Source: Malania oleifera
Lineage: Eukaryota > Streptophyta > Magnoliopsida > Santalales > Ximeniaceae
Reading direction: 5' to 3'
Assembly (NCBI RefSeq): GCF_029873635.1
Contig: NC_080417.1
Location: forward strand, 31,298,214 to 31,362,213
Length of the DNA stretch: 64,000 nucleotides
Position 1 is the stretch's first letter; each line of letters opens with the position of its first letter. This document shows positions 22,116 to 32,906 of the stretch, one piece after another. Made by a program: the position numbers and the translations under genes. The notes beneath the pieces were generated by a model. That model did not search any database. It saw only the letters and a program-made list of their open reading frames with translations, and was not told where the DNA came from.

Positions 22116-22755
22116 ATTTCCCCCTCATTTTAATATTATGTATGTATTGTGCATGTAGAAAGTTTAACAAACAAAGATGAACAATTATTCATAATAAAGG
22201 TGTACTCTGCATTGAACCTTTACTTAGCGAACAATAATCTTTACTCTAGAGTCAATAGTAGTCTCAGACTTGAACTATGACTACTTAAGGGTAATAAAGT
22301 ATTATTGCTCACACATAATTATTCAAGTATTGATGTGAGTTTTAATAGCCAGCACGTTTTGGCCTTGCGCTAATCTTGGTTTCATGAGCATATTTGAGAA
22401 TAAGCTCAATTCTCATAAAGAGCGGCCCCACTCCCATGCTCACATAGGTGAAATCTATCAAGGGTGCTCCTATAACTCTGACACCCCACTCATAAGAGAA
22501 GCAGATTATCATTAAGAGTTTTAAAAAACTCAACCTCCTTCATTACAAGATAAATGCACTTACACCATAAGGATGAGTTTTAAAAATAATAGTGCATTTC
22601 TTATGACCACCATATGATTCGTTCTTCCCATTGAACCCAATTACAGGATCTCTGGTCCCTGGATTGGGTATTATGATATATGGCTCATGATTATACAGGC
22701 TTTAATCTCATCTCCCTCAATGTATTCTAAACCCTTTCTCTTGTTAAGGCCTTAA
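22116..22755 (-). other. 3' untranslated region of element I
   Basis: The segment lies between the PPT and the RNase H relic. No frame of interest was seen; the 63-codon frame at 22,342-22,533 has no recognisable motif. Confidence 0.5.
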
Positions 22756-23564
22756 TTAATGGATACACAAGATTTTCAGAAGATTTATATAACTCACATT
22801 AATTATGTCACTACTCAAACATGATCTCACAGTACTATGTTTTCTTCTTATGGGTCTAGATTTACCATTATAATAACGGTTGTTCACTCTACCAATTGCA
22901 GTAGTACTATCACAGTTAATTACGATAGGTGGTATTGGTTTTTCCCAAAATGGGATTTCATACAACGTATCTCTTAACCAACTTGCTTCTTCACTAGCTG
23001 ATGCCAAAACAATAGGCTCAACTTCCATAGTTGAGTTAACAATTATTGTTTATTTTTTAGATTTCCAACAAATAACACCATCACCTAAAGTAAAAAAATA
23101 ACCTGTGGTAGAGAGAGAATCACTTGACAAAGTATTTCAATCAGCATCACAAAAACCTTCAAGTACAGCAGGATACCTAGTAAAAGATAAGCCATAATTT
23201 TTTTGGTACCAACTAAATATTTCATTACACGTTCAAGAACATTCTAATGCTCTCTTCCTGGCTTACTTGAAAATCTACTAAGTATTCCTATTGCATATAT
23301 AATGTCAAGTCTAGTTAAATCAGTTACATATCTCGGGCTACCAATAATACTATTATATTCCTTTTGATTAACCACTTCATTTCCATTTTTAATAGGAAAT
23401 AAGTGATTACTTGAATCAAAAGGAGTAGTAAAATGACTGCAATTATTATAGTCATATTTATTCAAAATTTTGTCCATATAATGTGACTGATCAAGAAATA
23501 TACCATCACACGATCTTGTAATTTTGATGCCTAAAATAATATTAGCCTCACTTAAATCTTTCAT
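22756..23564 (-). pseudogene. RT C-terminus and RNase H relic of element I
   Basis: The frame at 23,244-23,564 reads MKDLSEANIILGIKI, IFLDQSHYMDKILNKYDY, YNSIIGSPRYVTDLTRLD and GILSRFSSKPGREH, the end of a copia RT and its connection. After stops at 23,030-23,240 the frame at 22,756-23,028 shows LASASEEASWLRD and VINCDSTTAIGRVNNRYY (RNase H; the CDS Asp is kept). The catalytic YVDD part of RT is missing. Confidence 0.8.
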
Positions 23565-24680
23565 CTCAAAATATTATTTTTTAGCATAGTTTTTGGTTCC
23601 TCAAAAAGGAGTGTACACGTTGAACCAAGATTTATCATAACAGACATGCCTATTAGCACCTGAATCTGCTCACCACTCCTCAATATTGTGGACCAAATTT
23701 ATATCAATAAACATTGCCACAAATTGTTCCTCTATAATATTAAATTGAAAAATAGGTCCACGTTTTCGAAATTTGAAAATTCGAGTAATATGCCCACTTT
23801 TGCCACAAACATGACAAACATTGTTGTTTTATTTGTAAGGGGGTCCTTAGTTCAAATTCTTTTGATTAGAGTTGCCCCTATTCATTTTGTGAGGTCTATT
23901 GTTATTTTTCATATTTCTCCTCTTAGACTTTAATTAAGGGTTTCTAGGAAAAAGATCTTTGGGTAAAGTATTATGTTCGAAAGTAATTAAATTTACCTTT
24001 GTGGTATTACCGTTATTGGTATTACCACTTTCTTGCATAATTGCATCTGGCCCTCTTGCCTCCTCCTCTATGCGAATTCGAGTGATCAAAACTTCAAGAG
24101 ACATATCTTTCTGTTTGTGGCGCATGCTCTTATGGAATTCTCTCCAAGATAGGGGTAACATGTCAATAATTGCAGCCATAACAAGATTGTCTCCAATCTT
24201 GATCCCTTCCAATGTAACATCTGCCACTATCATTTGGAAGTTTTGTGCTTGCTCCACAACTGATTTTCCGTCCACCACTTGATAACGAAAAAATCTACTA
24301 GTTGCATATTTTTTCGCTCCTACCTCCTCAGTATCATACTTATTCTGCAAAGCTTTCCAGATTTTCTTTGTGGAAGAGTAAGTAGTATCATAATAATCCT
24401 AAAAATGATCGGCTAAAAAATTTAAAATTTAGTATCGACATTTATACTCATCTTTTTTGTATTGTTCCAATTTCTCGTGGTGATCAACCAACTCATCTTC
24501 ATTCATTTTTTCGGTGTCTGTCTTTTTTGGAATTTTCTCGGTGAGAACATAAGTAACTTTGAGGAGACTAAGGTAAAAGAGTACCTTGCCTTTCCACCTC
24601 TTGAAGTGGGTTCCTTTAAACCGAAAAGGCTTATTGAGATCTCCAACATTTTCACACGATTTCTCAATAGTAGGCTCCAT
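23565..24680 (-). pseudogene. Copia gag of element I, joined to RT by deletion
   Basis: The ATG at 24,680 opens [20 protein letters not shown] and continues [20 protein letters not shown], the N-terminal domain of this gag group. After stops near 24,430 the second frame (23,934-24,350) carries the UBN2-like part with [21 protein letters not shown] degenerate zinc-knuckle/protease region with stops follows at 23,650-23,930, and integrase is absent. Gag would form the particle shell; this one is broken in at least two places. Confidence 0.8.
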
Positions 24681-25334
24681 GTTGAATCTCCTTAAAATTG
24701 TTAGAAATACTAATAATATAAAATGATAAATTTACAAATAAAGAATAAAAAAATAAATCACGATTCACAAATAGGCTAAGGCATGGATATCTCGCACTCT
24801 TTAAAGAGATTCAAGCCCTCTGCGGTTTATTGGCTTACCCCACGAACCGATGCAGCAGATTTCCTCAAGACTTGTCTCTCCTAGGATACAATCGCCCGGT
24901 CTGAATTGTATGACTCTCTCCAATTCTGCACAAACAGAGGAGTCCAAAGCTCCACAAAAAAACACATTTCTTTGCTTGTCAAACTCTCTAGATTCAAGAT
25001 AAGAATTATATGATGAGAATGAAAAAAAGAAATTGGTGTATTGTGCTAATACTTCAAGGGTCTATTTATAGGCACAAAATGACTTTTCATTTTCCATGTA
25101 CTTAATAAATAAGTTATGTATATATTAAGTAAATACATACTTAGATCCAAAGTAAATTAATATAATTAATTATGCATTTATCAAATACATGAATGAATGA
25201 CCATAATTAAATGTAGATGTATCACCCAATCCAAGGTACATCTTCATTTTTCCAAGATAAAATAATAACATACATCTTCTTTTCCAAGATAAAATAATAA
25301 TATTAAAATACACTAACACTATCCATATCAATAA

Positions 25335-25441
25335 GGTGTACCTTTCTTTTCGGGAGTTTTCCCATAAGAACTCAATGGTTAAGCGTACTTGACTTAGAGT
25401 AATCTTGAGATAGGTGATCTTCTGGGAAGTTTTCTCAGGAA
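25335..25441 (+). promoter_or_regulatory. 5S rRNA-like Pol III promoter region in Cassandra 5' LTR
   Basis: The string 'cataagaactcaatggttaa' followed by 'gcgtacttga', 'gataggtgatcttctgggaa' and 'gttttc' follows plant 5S rRNA through box A, the intermediate element and box C (5S: catcagaactccg...gttaagcgtgcttggg...gatgggtgacctcctgggaagtc). Several substitutions make it a pseudo-5S segment rather than a 5S gene. Confidence 0.85.
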
Positions 25442-25760
25442 GTGTGTAAGTGGGGATAAAACATATTGAAAATGACACGTATTGATCTGTGGGGCCAATC
25501 ATTAGTCCAATAAGGCCCGCCCCCCTGTTGTCTGGTCCAGGTGGAGGAGGAGAGACGTAATGCTCCCTAACAGATCCAGGTTAGGACGTTACATAATGGT
25601 ATCAAAGCAATTACCCAACCGGAAGTGTGGTGAGATTCACATCGCTTGGGTTTGAAAATGTGGGTTCACAACGAGGATGTTACATTCAGTAAGTGGGGGA
25701 GAATGTGATATCCCATGGAAAAAAGATTTAAAAGGATTAGATGTTACTACCTATATCAAC

Positions 25761-25865
25761 AAAGCGCATCTTTTTTTTCAGAAGTCTTCCCATAAGAACT
25801 CCACGGTTAAGCGTGCTTGATTTGGAGTAATCTTGGGATGGGTGATCTTCTCGAAAGTTTTCTCA
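25761..25865 (+). promoter_or_regulatory. 5S rRNA-like Pol III promoter region in Cassandra 3' LTR
   Basis: This copy is better preserved than the left one: 'gttaagcgtgcttga', 'gggatgggtgatcttct' and 'cataagaactcc' each differ from plant 5S rRNA by only a few bases. Known Cassandra elements carry such 5S-derived internal promoters. Confidence 0.88.
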
Positions 25866-26026
25866 GAAAGTGTGTGTGTGAGGATAAAACACACTGAAAA
25901 TGACACGTGTTGGTCTGTGGGTCCAGTCATTAGTCCGATAAGGTCTGCCCTCCTGTTGTCTGGTCCAAGTAGAGGAGGAGAGATGCAATGCACCCTAACA
26001 CACTCAGGTTGGGACTTTATATTTAT

Positions 26027-27161
26027 TATGAAGTATGAATACATCAACTAAAACATGAGAAGACAAGTAACTTCTCTCTTGAGTGAGAGTTGGAGAAATT
26101 CTTATGCAGAATTTATATTGGGCTAACCCAAATATTGATATGCGATTGATCTGTTATCCAATTTTGCACTAATTATTTTATTTAAATCCAACACTATTTA
26201 AATGTGCAGAATGTGAGTCAACTATTAAGTATTTTTGTTTTTTTTTTTTTTTTCATATTAAATTCTACCCTTGAGAAGGAGCACAATGAGTTTGAATTGT
26301 GAAAGAGGGATGAGCTAATACATATAATGGGCTAAAAGTGCTTGCTGGCTTCGTAGTTATCAAAATTTTTAAGTTTTTAATTTTTTTTAAAAAATTATAC
26401 TTTTATTTTTATTATTGTATCGTCATCGGTAGCGATAGAAATATATGGGTGAATTGTGACTGTAAAATGAGGAATTTTGTTTCGTAACCTTTTTTGGGCA
26501 AAGTTTTCTTACTTTTATTGAATGCTATCCACCAAGCATTTCAGCCCAATTGATCTGACGATTATAGCATGAATTAGGCCTGATGCGGAGGTTGAATTGT
26601 TTTACAATATCATTTAATTCTTTTGAGCAAGATTGGATAATTAAAATCTTGTGCAATAATGATTTTTTTATGCCAAAAGATCGATTGCTCTTAAGATTAG
26701 AATCGAACCAATCTGAATCAAGTTTCAACATGCTCAAATTTAATTCATTCAATAAATAAACTTTAAAATTAAATTTACAATTTTCTCACTAATTGTGTGC
26801 ATACCCGATAATTTCTTGTGATATAAAATACCAAAAAACCTAATAAAACTCATTGAGTATTTGTTTAGGATCTTCAAATAAATAGCTCACGAAGAATAAT
26901 TTCAAACGTTGTTTGGGTAAGTTAGTGAACTGAATTTCTTTTATTGAGAGAATGTATGAGTGAAAGTGCATATTTAATGTGCAACCCAAACCAACCCAAT
27001 ATGATTCGTACCAAACGTCAAAAGCATAGAAATTAAAAATGTAACAAGTGGGGGACGAGTTAAATTAACGATTAGACAAAAGCAATCTAACTTTTATTTT
27101 ACATTGTTACATTTGATAATCCATTGTGATTGATAATATATGTTAGACACTATATCTATTT
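26027..27161. other. Intergenic stretch, nothing recognised
   Basis: AT-rich sequence with a T-run at 26,238-26,254. The frame at 26,525-26,752 (75 codons, minus) has no domain and typical intergenic composition. It separates the Cassandra element from the central nest. Confidence 0.5.
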
Positions 27162-27166
27162 TCTGT

Positions 27167-27445
27167 TGTTGGTATAATAAAGCTTATGAATCTTATTTTG
27201 ATGATAATAAATAAAGGAAATTTAACATGCTTTGGTTAAGTGATGATGTTTTGGGAAATCAAGCATATGAATTCAAAATCAAAGTGCTCACAAACCTTAT
27301 TAAAAGAAAAAGCTTATACTTAAGGAAAATAAAATGAAAGCTTAAAGGATATTGAAGCATGGATTCAAAGATAGATAAATTTAATAAAGCTCAAAGTATA
27401 TTGAAGTTTGAAGTCAAAATGGACTCAATGAAAGACAAGCATGAA
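27167..27445 (+). mobile_element. 5' LTR of element D, left part
   Basis: It matches the start of the 3' LTR (51,889-52,168): aaggcttatgaatcttatttt, aatcaagcatatgaattc (both within 1-3 mismatches) and so on. It is cut at 'acaagcatgaa' by the solo gypsy LTR; the LTR resumes at 41,491 with the duplicated atgaa. Confidence 0.9.
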
Positions 27446-27746
27446 TGTAATGACCCGAAAAATAATGTTATTTAAATACTAAGAGAGAGAAAAATGGAAA
27501 ATTTAAAAGGGGGACAACAGGCTTCGTCAACGACGTTGTATATAGGGGTCGTCGACGAGGGTGCGTCCTATCGACAAGAAAATACCAAGAGACCATTTTG
27601 TACAACTCTGAATTTCATCAACGAAGGGGAGCACTCGTCGACGAAGTTCCTTCTTGACCTCGTCGATGAGATGACGTGGCTCGTCAACGAAGGTCAGTGT
27701 ATAAATAGGTAAAAACTTCATTTTTGACTGAATTCTTGCGCAAACA

Positions 27747-27809
<63 letters not shown>

Positions 27810-28429
27810 CGTCCCTCCTACCTTCTCTCTACGATCTCTAGTCGGATTTACGTCGGTTTGACGATCTGAAGCCACCACGACGCTTCTGGAGAAGTTCTCT
27901 GCATATCTGTCGGAGCGGATTATTGGTGGGTTTGAGTTGAAGTTCATCCCTGGTTTAAGGTAAAGCATTTCATTCAGAATTTAGGTTTTCCATAGTTATA
28001 GGAAATGTTATACATAGAAAAATACTGAAGTTTAGTTCTGAGAGTTGTCATTTTCAGGGTGCAGAACAAGCGTATTTAGGGGGGTTTCTTTTCAGTATCA
28101 GGTAAGGAAATAAACAAAAGTAGTTATTTTACATGCAAACTATTATTATTTATCAACAATTAATTTTCAAGAAATCATGTATTACGAATATTATTGAGAA
28201 AAAATTCATATTTGGGAAAATAATGTTGTTATACAGAAAATATGATTTTAGAATGAAATGAACGAATTTACTCAATTTTGTGTGGCATGAATATTATTTT
28301 TCATGAAAAGTATTATGATATGACAATTTTATGAGTAAAGCATGTTTTCAGGGATTATGAAATAACACAGTACATTATGATTTTGAAAATACATGATAAT
28401 TTATTTATTTATTCAGAATGATATGTATG

Positions 28430-28545
28430 AAATATTTGGCGCAAGGTCGTATTTATGAAATGTTCGGCTCAAGGTCATATTTATGAAATGTTCGGTACAA
28501 GGCCGTATTTATGAAATATTCAGCACAAGACCGTATTTATGAAAT
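28430..28545. repeat. 28-bp tandem repeats in LTR A
   Basis: Four imperfect units of the type tatgaaatgttcggctcaag. A similar array lies at the matching place in LTR J (about 59,800-59,885), so the array is an LTR family feature. Confidence 0.75.
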
Positions 28546-29385
28546 TATAGATAATGCTATCAATCCATTTATGTTAAACGCTATATTATCATGTATTATA
28601 CGTTATCATAACCCGGATGTTAGTTTAGTTCAAATTCAGGAGCACGGTACCGTAGCTATATAAATCAGATATCTATGTTCTGATTGGTGCTAACCACCCC
28701 ACGAGGGGATAGGAGATGGATAGTCGATATGACTTTCAGTGTAGAATTGTAGACATCCAGTTGACAATCCGGACCAAGGTGTGGCAGGCCCATCGTACTT
28801 ACAAAAATTTTTAACACGGCAGTGGTCAACCAACCATTATCGGGTCTCGCCTTCGGGCTGCACAACCCATCATAGGGGGTAATACATGACATCAGCTAGC
28901 TATTCATCCTAAGTATGTTTTTAGTATTATTAGCTATACCAGACAGTTATGATTAGTATGATTTATTAAAAATATGAAGGTATACGTTTATGCAGTTATT
29001 AAATGATTAATGTTTTCTGGTATGGAAAATGTACTGTATATTTATATTTTTAAATATTCATGTTGCCACACATCTGTATTTAGTTCATTTTCCCTTACTG
29101 AGAAGTGTCTCACTCCCAAACATTAAATGATTTTCAGGAAACCAAGAAAGATCGGCGGAGCGTGACCGCCGTTAAGTTGGTTGTACTACCCTACTAGGAG
29201 GGTAAGTTTGGGCTAGGATCAGGAGATTTTTTTTGTGGGATCCTAGTTGTATTTTTGATATTTTGAGGTTGTATATAAATATAGTATTACTATGGATTGT
29301 AGTTAGCTCTGGTATTTTATATTTTATGATTAAGAGAATGTGATCTACATTTATTGTTGCCTAGGTTTCTGCTGTGTATGACAGG

Positions 29386-31409
29386 TGTAACGACCCAAAT
29401 AATAATATTATGTAAATAATAAAGAGGGAGAGAAATGGAAATAGTAACAGAAGGAGGTAGTTGATGACATCGCACTTTGGGAAAAATACCCCAATAAATT
29501 ATCATGGCCTCGTCAACGAATATAGGGGATTCATCGACGAGGATACAATAGGACCTTGTCAATGAGGGCGAGCTTCATCGACGAGAAAATGCCAAGAGAA
29601 GAATTTGGGCTATTCTAAATTTCATCAAAAAAGGGTAAGGTTCGTCATCAAAATTACTTAAGGACTAGTCGATGAGATGACGTGGCTTGTCGACGAAGCC
29701 TGCAATATAAATAGCCCTAAACTCATTTTAATCATAGAAATTCAGCGCCGCTCTCTTCTCTCTCTCTCTCTCTCCTACGGCCTCTCCCTCTTCTCTCTCC
29801 GATTCTGGCCTCGTCAGTCTCTGGATCTACGATTTGAGGCCACTACGACGTTCCTGGCAGAGTTCTCTTCAAGTCTACTGGAGTGGATCGTTGGTGATTC
29901 GAAGTTGGAATTCATTCCAAATCTAGGGTAAGGTCTTTCATTCGGAATTTGACTTTCTAGTAGTTGTAGAAAATGTTGTAGACGTAGAAATAGTGATATT
30001 TTGTTTTGGCGAAAATTATTTGCAAGGTGTCGAGTAGGAAACCCTGCAGGTGTAGGACCAGTCTCAGTAGGGGATTTTAGTGGGAGTCAGGTAAAGGAAA
30101 TATGTTATGCTAGGTGATTTTACTATGTTTTAGTATAAACCATACGCTTTTATCAGATGATTATTCACGATATAAATTTATATAATTTATCATTTATATA
30201 TAATATGTTTAAAATTACTGGCTTGAGAATATGGGTATAGTAAAGAAACATGTTTTACAGTATTTTCAGGATATGTTTTACAGAATATACAGCCAATGGT
30301 TATGTTTTATAGTAATTATAGAATACCATGATTATACAGTTTTTAGTACCATGATTATACAGTTTTCAGTACCATGATTATATAGTTTTCAGTACCATGA
30401 CTTACAGATTACAGTTCAGTTAAAAAATACAGATGATACAATTACAGTTTATTACAGTGTCATGGTTAATACAGTCATTAAAGAATCATGGTAAAATAGT
30501 TAGTTGTATATAGAAATATATTATATAGTATCATACCTTGTTGGACTATACAGCAGAGCATGGTACCGTAGCTACAGATATTCAGTTCAGAGTGCAACCA
30601 CCTATTTAGATAATACGTGGTAGTAGGTTGATCGTATAGTGCCCTGATGTGGACAGGCTCCCCATCAGATAGGGGTTGAGGAGGGCAGATTAGACCAAGG
30701 GAATATAGTGGTTTACCCTGGTCAGCCAGTCAGGTTAGATCCCACCTACGGGTCGCACAACCCTATCAAGAGGGGTTAAATCATGACACACAATTATCCA
30801 CAGGGAAGTTTTCAGTTATTATTATGTATATAAAGATTTGTAGAGACAGAGAATATACTTATGTACATTAGAAGTATTTTGACTAGTAACCTAAAACTAC
30901 AGATATGTTAAGCAATATGGAATTGGTGGTAGTTTCTGTTATTTGTATATTATTCATAGATCTAGTTATACATGATTATATAGAAACAGATTTTCATAGT
31001 ATTGTAACTCATTTGCCACGCACTAGCAATAGCATATTTCGTCTTAATAAGCGTTGGCTCATCCCAATTACTTTAACATTTTTCAGGTGATCCAAGTAAG
31101 CGAGCAGATTAGGCTCGCAGATAGAGGGGCCTCAGTATTGCCCTAATATTAGAGTGTGTATTTTGGGAGTATTTTTGTATAGCCGTAGCCAGTTGAAGAT
31201 ATTTCTGGGGAACAACTATATATGTATATTTTGTGAAACAATTTAGCACTCTGGTATTGTATATAATTATATATGGTTATGTTCATTTGATTTCCGCTTC
31301 TCGCTGCTTAGCTTGATGGTTGGGTTTAATCCAGTATGGTATCAGAGCATGTTAAATGTTATAGTTTAAAAAAAAAAAAAACCTCCCATTTAAATAGCGG
31401 GTCATTACA
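29386..31409 (+). mobile_element. 5' LTR of element B
   Basis: TGTAACGACCC...GGTCATTACA. Dyads of the TTCGTCGACGAA type lie at 29,510-29,700, a TATA box (atataaatag) at 29,704, a CT-rich leader follows, an exon-like block ends at 'agg|gtaagg' (29,928), another lies at about 30,022-30,090 (ends 'cag|gtaaagg'), a third starts at 'tttttcag|gtgatcc' (31,087). Repeats of 24 bp (ccatgattatacagttttca) occupy 30,335-30,412. Confidence 0.92.
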
Positions 31410-31410
31410 A

Positions 31411-31425
31411 TTTGGTATCAAAGTC
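31411..31425 (+). other. Primer-binding site of element B
   Basis: tttggtatcaaagtc lies one base after the LTR end, a close match to the initiator tRNA-Met complement (tggtatcagagc). Confidence 0.8.
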
Positions 31426-31799
31426 TAGGTTGTTAGGTTTTGTAGACTTTAGAGTGCAGCGGAAGCAATACCAGAGTATAGGAAAAGGACTTGAGGTCTG
31501 TTCAGTTGTCTGGATACGGGATTTCATGGTGGTTTCTATGTTTTTCCTAGGGTGACGATTTTAGGAAAACCATAGTAAACTATTGTCGAGTCGTGTGTCT
31601 AGGTGACAGAAATGGATATTGAGTTAAGGTCAGGGAAGGTAATTAATTTTGAATTGATATAGGATAGGTCAGTGTAGGAGATGAGGTACTTAAGTGTGAC
31701 TCAGGAATCAGTGGCACAAATACTGGGGAGGATAGGCCAGGACCTTCCAGCATAGGTGGAGGAGATACAAATGTTGTACTACGTAGCGTCACTCAGCAG

Positions 31800-32906
31800 G
31801 TGATGGCTGAGATGGCTAGGAGCTTTGGGGAGCGTAGCTGTTCAATCGAGCAGTTTATACGGATGAAGCCCCCATCCTTTGTTGGAGGAGATGACCCAAT
31901 TGTAGCTGAAAATTGGGTCCAAGATATCAAAGAGATATTAGCAGTGCTTCCATGTACGGATGAGCAGAAGGTAGTATTTGCAGCATTTAAGTTAACGAGG
32001 GAGGCGAAACATTGGTGGAGATCTGGCGAAACATTGTTCTTTGAGCGATATTTCCCTATGATCGTTCGAAGTGCGAAGGCAGCAGAGTTTATGCATCTGG
32101 TGCAAAGGCAGATGACTGTATCTCAGTACACGACTTGGTTTATCGAGTTGTCAGGTTTTGCTCCACATCTGGCACCTGATGAAAAGAAAAAGGCAAAGAA
32201 GTTTGAAGAGGGACTGAGGCAAAACCTGTTTAGGCAGGTGATTGGTTTCAAGGCTCAAACATTCACAGAGGTTGTAGATAGAGCTGCGATTATTAAGAGT
32301 GGTATTCAAAGGGGTTTAGCAGCTCAGAGTCAGAGGAAGAGGCCTACACCTCAGAGTTTTTAGGCTGGCTTTAGTAGGGCTCCATGGAGAGGAGGTCAAG
32401 ATAGGAGAGATCAGCGGCTGATGACAGGACCCCGTGGGAATCATGGTATGCCGACTTACCCAGTATGTCAGACATGTGGGAGACGTCATTTAGGGGAGTT
32501 CTGGGTAGGCAGAGGGGTATGTTATCGCTATAGAAGACCCAGTCACGTGATACGCGAATGCCCAGGTCAGCCAAATCAGGTCCCAACTCCCAGGCCCTAT
32601 CGAGGAGGACATCAGGCACCTCGTGAAGGTCAGCAGAGGAATGTAGCCCCGGCAAGGGTTTACTCACTAACACCGGGTGATGCAAAGGCTGTTACGGATG
32701 CAGTGACAGGTACATTTACTGTTTTATCGCATTCTGTTATTGTCTTATTTGATTCAGATGTCACTCATTCTTTTGTCTCTGCATCCTATGTTAAATTATC
32801 TGAAAGTGAGACCCAGTTATTAGATATAGAATTGTCGGTAGCTACACCATCAGAGTCAGTGTTGCGATGTAAAAAGGTGCTCAGGGGCTATCCTATAGAA
32901 ATTTAG
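31800..32906 (+). pseudogene. Gypsy gag and protease of element B
   Basis: One frame, broken by a TAG at 32,361, runs from MAEMARSFGERSCSIEQFIR through the retrotransposon gag domain (ENWVQDIKEIL, AFKLTREAKHWW) to a zinc knuckle at about codons 210-245. The knuckle now reads CYRYRRPSHVIREC: the second Cys has become Tyr. The protease follows with VLFDSDVTHSFVS; the D-S/T-G triad is changed to DSD, so cleavage activity should be lost. A further in-frame TAG follows at 32,904, and protease/linker sequence (DMDWLAVNHA) continues after it. Confidence 0.9.

Larger units (their letters stand above)
21517..25318 (-). mobile_element. Internally deleted copia element in the Cassandra LTR (element I)
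   Basis: LTRs lie at 21,517-22,115 and 24,699-25,318, with near-perfect duplication ctata / ctatc at 21,512-21,516 and 25,319-25,323. The interior on the minus strand holds gag (24,680 down to 23,934), then jumps to the end of RT and RNase H; integrase and most of RT are missing. A polypurine tract (minus strand aaaatgagggggaaat) abuts the left LTR. The PBS is not obvious: gag starts within 20 bp of the LTR, and no tRNA-Met complement is seen there. Confidence 0.85.
21469..26021 (+). mobile_element. Cassandra-type TRIM, split by a copia insertion
   Basis: The 5' LTR is 21,469-21,516 plus 25,319-25,593, the interior only 25,594-25,703, and the 3' LTR 25,704-26,021. The element has a perfect 5-bp duplication tttat (21,464-21,468; 26,022-26,026). 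Once the copia insertion and its duplication are set aside, the 5' LTR and the 3' LTR are of equal length (318 bp). The interior has a PBS (tggtatcaaagc, 25,597) and PPT (gtgggggagaa, 25,693-25,703) and no coding capacity. Both LTRs contain a long 5S rRNA-like segment, the defining mark of Cassandra. It depends on other elements for proteins. Confidence 0.88.

Noticed and set aside
25761..25865. A functional 5S rRNA gene
   Set aside because: Too many substitutions, and located inside duplicated LTRs with PBS and PPT; it is the 5S-derived part of Cassandra.
28665..28892. 75-codon minus frame MSCITPYDGLCSPK, also present at 59,982-60,206
   Set aside because: It recurs at the same place in LTRs A and J and lies antisense to their conserved landmark region; conservation follows LTR relatedness.
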